This document shows positions 4,065 to 6,607 of a DNA stretch of 6,607 bases, one piece after another (position 1 is the stretch's first letter; every line of letters begins with the position of its first letter). The notes beneath the pieces were generated by a model, which ran no database searches, was not told the DNA's origin, and saw only the letters and a list, made by a program, of their open reading frames with translations. The stretch is from an uncultured bacterium (GTDB taxonomy: Bacteria; Bacillota; Clostridia; Oscillospirales; Acutalibacteraceae), in contig CAJMOH010000090.1 of assembly GCA_905215055.1 (NCBI GenBank), forward strand, positions 1-6,607, given 5' to 3'. The position numbers were made by a program, and so were the translations under genes.

Positions 4065-4973
4065 TCAGTCTGTAATGGGTACCCCGTACCCCTTAATTTC
4101 TCCATACCCTATGGGGTAGCTGTTTTGCCGCACTTGGTCATTTGCATTGCCCTCTATGGTGTAGACACGGCCGTTTTCCACTTTCTCCACGATGCCCACA
4201 TGGTCTGCGATGCTGGAATCGCTGCCGTACCACTGGAAGAAAATAAGCATCCCCGGCTCGGGGGTGGCGCTGCCGGGGAGCCACTGGCCACGGTTTTGAA
4301 ACCACTGCACGCCCACGCCGCATCCGGCGAACTTAGGGACGATTCCCGCGTCGATGTAGCCACACTGGTTTGCGCACCAAGATACAAAAATGGCGCACCA
4401 CTCTACCCGGCTGGAAAAACCGTACCAAGACCAGTAAGGCTGGCCGCCGGTCTGCCCAATCTGGGATTGGGCGATGGCCACCATGTCGCTGGCGGTAGTG
4501 GCCAGGATCTTCTCGAAATCCTCCGGGTCGATGTCCGTGCCAAAGGCGGCTTTGACATTAGCAACCAGTTCCTCGTTTGTCTGGTCTGGGGCGAAGCAGC
4601 CTACCAATTTTTGGACAAAATCATCTTCCTCCGCGTAAGGCGACAGCGCCAACCAGTATAGCGCCTGGGCCTTGCGAAATTCGTCGAATCCGAAGCCCGC
4701 TGCTTTGAGGGCTTCCTGGAGCTGTGTCAGCACGCTGTTGGAGCTCTCCAAGAAGCCCAGGCTGCCCACATCCAATTCTTCCAGCACAGCGGACACCAGT
4801 TCCGGGCTGTTCCAGTCCATGTCCGCCTGGAAGATGGCTTCCACGGAGAGGATAGGCAGCAGAAAGAGAAGAAGCACCGCGAACAGCGCCACGGCGATTT
4901 TCTCCCAGTTCCGCCGGTCGGTGAGAAGAGCCACGGCAATCTTCTTTAGGGCCGCGCCGATTGTCACGCTCAT
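4065..4973 (-). CDS. Membrane-anchored CHAP-domain peptidoglycan hydrolase of the conjugation apparatus
   Basis: Encodes 302 aa. A hydrophobic segment at about 26-46 follows a basic N-terminus, giving a signal anchor that would place the rest outside the membrane. The C-terminal third (about 160-300) is a CHAP-type cysteine peptidase/amidase domain. It has the hallmark VEWCAIFVSWC (190-200) with nucleophile Cys193, ADHVGIVEKV (256-265) with His258, and YTIEGNAN (271-278) with Glu274/Asn276 as the third polar position. Such enzymes locally cut peptidoglycan so the secretion channel can cross it, as VirB1 or Tn916 Orf14-type proteins do. The family resembles the C. difficile CD1108-like mobile element proteins. 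The start ATG follows the VirB4 stop codon without a gap (TAAATG), with GGAGGT six bases upstream, so the two are almost certainly translated together. The middle region (50-160) is helical and unassigned. Confidence 0.88.
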   Translation of the reverse strand: MSVTIGAALKKIAVALLTDRRNWEKIAVALFAVLLLFLLPILSVEAIFQADMDWNSPELVSAVLEELDVGSLGFLESSNSVLTQLQEALKAAGFGFDEFRKAQALYWLALSPYAEEDDFVQKLVGCFAPDQTNEELVANVKAAFGTDIDPEDFEKILATTASDMVAIAQSQIGQTGGQPYWSWYGFSSRVEWCAIFVSWCANQCGYIDAGIVPKFAGCGVGVQWFQNRGQWLPGSATPEPGMLIFFQWYGSDSSIADHVGIVEKVENGRVYTIEGNANDQVRQNSYPIGYGEIKGYGVPITD

Positions 4974-6607
4974 TTACCGACCTCCAGATTTTCCAAACAT
5001 AGCTTCCTTAAACTCCGGGAAATGCACCTGGAGAAGATACCGCTCGTTGCCGCAGCGGTACAGGCAAGTTCCCCGTTCCGGGTAGCGGATGAGCTCAAAC
5101 TCGGCCTGCTCCAGCTGGAGGGTGTCGCAAAAGGCTTTCGGCTCCAACTGGCCGGGATTGAATAGGAATTGGTGGGTAGGGATGGAGAACAGGGGCTTGG
5201 TCAGCTCCCGAACACCGGGCTGCAAGAAGTCCTCGATATTCTGGCTGGCCAGTACCAGCAGAGAGTCTTTCTTGCGGTCACGCTTCATCAGGTTGCGGAT
5301 GTATTCTATGGCCGTCAGATTGGTGAGGAATAGGTACAGCTCATCCAGCGCTCCCACATAGTTGCCAGCGCCCAGCAGCGCGTTGGTCATGTAGGACAGG
5401 ATGGAGAAAAGGAGCGCGTCCCGCAGGCTGTGATTCAGCTCCATGATGCCCTTGACCCCAAACACCAGGAATTTGTCATCCTTAATATTGGTATGCCCGT
5501 TGAAATACTTGCTTTCCGCGCCCTTGCACATGGAGTGGAGCCCCAGGCACACCTCCTGGATGGTTTCCTCGGAAAAGAGGTTTTTCTTCTTCGCATCGTA
5601 CAAATCGTATTCTTCTTCCAGCAGGTCATAGAAATCCGACATGGTGGGGAACTTGTCTGGAGCCACCTGGGAGAAGTCCGTGTAGTCGTCCATGTCAAAG
5701 CGGCGGTACAGCTTCTGGAGCATCAGCTCGATGGTGTCCAGCTGGGCCGTGGTGAAATCCTTGTAGGAGCGGAAGAAGTCCTTTAGGTAGGAGATGTGCC
5801 GGGAGAGCATGGTGGTTTTTTGAAAAGGGCCGGGGACGGGCACAACGGGAGGCTTCGGCGTGGGAGCGAGATTTCCTGATTCGCCAATGGAAGAGCGCGA
5901 CATGGGTGCAGCGTCACGCTGCTCTGGGGTGCGCTCATCGTCCTCGTTGACCGGGTCTTCGTCCCAATTCTGGGGTTGAAGCGGATTGATAACGTACTCC
6001 CCGGAGAGGTAATCCAAGTAACAGCCGCCTAAATTCTCGCACAACTCTTGGTACTCCTGCTCCGGGTCCAAAACGATGAAGGATTTCCCGGACTCCCGCA
6101 AATTGGCGAGGATGCCTTTGAGCAGATGGGACTTGCCCTGGCCGGAGTTGCCCAAAATCAGCACATTGGCGTTGGTTTTGTCATCCGATCTCCTGTCAAA
6201 ATCCGTGAGAATGTTGGTGCCGAACTTATCCCGGCCCAGGTAGAACCCGTGGGGGTCGGTCTTGCCGGAATAGTTGAAAGGATAGAGATTGGCCACCGAG
6301 CTGGCGGGGAGCACCCGCTCGTACTGGGAGCCAAAGTGGTTGTACCCGAAGGGCAGCACTGAGAGGAACCCGTCCAGCTGACGGAGGGTCAGCCTGTCCA
6401 CGCTGATCTTACACCGGGTCAGTTCCATCATGACATCGGATTGCAGCTCCCGCAGTTTATCCATGTCCGAGGCTTTTAGTTCGATGAACACGGCAGTGTG
6501 CAGGAGAGTCTCACCGTTGGTCCGCAGATTGGTCAACAGCTGCTTCACGTCCTTCAAATTATGCTCCGCGTCCACCATCTCTTGGATGTCATCCCCGCCG
6601 AAGCGAA
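4974..6607 (-). CDS. VirB4-like conjugation ATPase (N-terminus outside the window)
   Basis: This is the T4SS motor ATPase that powers channel assembly and DNA export at the cytoplasmic membrane. At least 543 codons are visible and the frame is open to the window edge. The first visible residues, RFGGDDIQEM, are internal sequence, so the ATG at 6576-6578 is not the true start. Counting from that Met, Walker A is GNSGQGKS (143-150), followed by IVLDPEQEY (168-176). Walker B is GALDELYLFL (409-418), and ASQNIEDF (444-451) is the downstream sensor-like motif typical of VirB4. TKPLFSIPTHQFLFN (460-474) and the terminal FGKSGGR match clostridial ICE versions. Residues 204-257 form an acidic then proline-rich linker that looks longer than in relatives I remember. 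The CHAP gene starts right after its stop codon. Confidence 0.93.
   Translation of the reverse strand, partial: RFGGDDIQEMVDAEHNLKDVKQLLTNLRTNGETLLHTAVFIELKASDMDKLRELQSDVMMELTRCKISVDRLTLRQLDGFLSVLPFGYNHFGSQYERVLPASSVANLYPFNYSGKTDPHGFYLGRDKFGTNILTDFDRRSDDKTNANVLILGNSGQGKSHLLKGILANLRESGKSFIVLDPEQEYQELCENLGGCYLDYLSGEYVINPLQPQNWDEDPVNEDDERTPEQRDAAPMSRSSIGESGNLAPTPKPPVVPVPGPFQKTTMLSRHISYLKDFFRSYKDFTTAQLDTIELMLQKLYRRFDMDDYTDFSQVAPDKFPTMSDFYDLLEEEYDLYDAKKKNLFSEETIQEVCLGLHSMCKGAESKYFNGHTNIKDDKFLVFGVKGIMELNHSLRDALLFSILSYMTNALLGAGNYVGALDELYLFLTNLTAIEYIRNLMKRDRKKDSLLVLASQNIEDFLQPGVRELTKPLFSIPTHQFLFNPGQLEPKAFCDTLQLEQAEFELIRYPERGTCLYRCGNERYLLQVHFPEFKEAMFGKSGGR

Noticed and set aside
5089..5786. Plus-strand open frames antisense to VirB4
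   Set aside because: They are shadows of a strongly conserved coding region with clear Walker motifs on the minus strand.
1..6607. CRISPR array, tRNA/rRNA genes, insertion sequences
   Set aside because: No regularly spaced repeat-spacer pattern, no cloverleaf or rRNA segment, and no transposase frame was seen.

Overview
The window is a stretch of conjugation machinery from an integrative and conjugative element (ICE), or a closely related conjugative plasmid. It belongs to the Tn1549/CTn-like group common in gut Clostridia. Support comes from the gene content (VirB4-type ATPase, CHAP lysin with a membrane anchor, DUF4314 and DUF6103 proteins, ribbon-helix-helix accessory protein, MOBL/MobP3-type relaxase), from strong AGGAGG-type ribosome binding sites, and from tight packing on one strand. 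By eye the base composition is moderately GC-rich, which fits Oscillospiraceae/Ruminococcaceae-type hosts better than AT-rich clostridia. The species cannot be named from this window. All genes lie on the minus strand, so transcription runs from high to low coordinates.

Region 1 (6607 to 1227) is one polycistronic transfer segment. It opens with a VirB4-like ATPase whose N-terminus lies outside the window. A CHAP-domain cell-wall hydrolase starts on the base after the VirB4 stop codon. Next come a small 85-aa protein, a DUF4314 protein, a helical protein of unknown function coupled by an ATGA overlap, a short Fic-N-terminal-like protein with no normal start codon, a DUF6103 protein, a 100-aa hypothetical and a cysteine-rich 128-aa protein. 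The unit ends at a clear Rho-independent terminator (1176-1210).

Region 2 (671-1175) has no convincing gene on either strand. It is dense in DNA structure. There are seven GGGTC-type motifs (minus-strand sense), an almost perfect 13-bp inverted repeat built around that motif, a perfect 10-bp tandem duplication, and three consecutive perfect short-loop hairpins. Its position directly upstream of the DNA-processing genes makes it the best candidate for the origin of transfer (oriT) and/or the operator-promoter region of the mobilisation operon. This is the main finding.

Region 3 (670 to 1) holds the mobilisation genes: a ribbon-helix-helix protein (248-670), then the start of a relaxase (1-220) that begins with TTG and runs out of the window. 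The working picture is that the RHH protein binds repeats in region 2 and helps the relaxase nick oriT. The relaxase-DNA complex would then be exported through the channel powered by the VirB4 ATPase, with the CHAP enzyme opening the peptidoglycan. The small proteins between are typical ICE cargo or accessory genes of unknown role.
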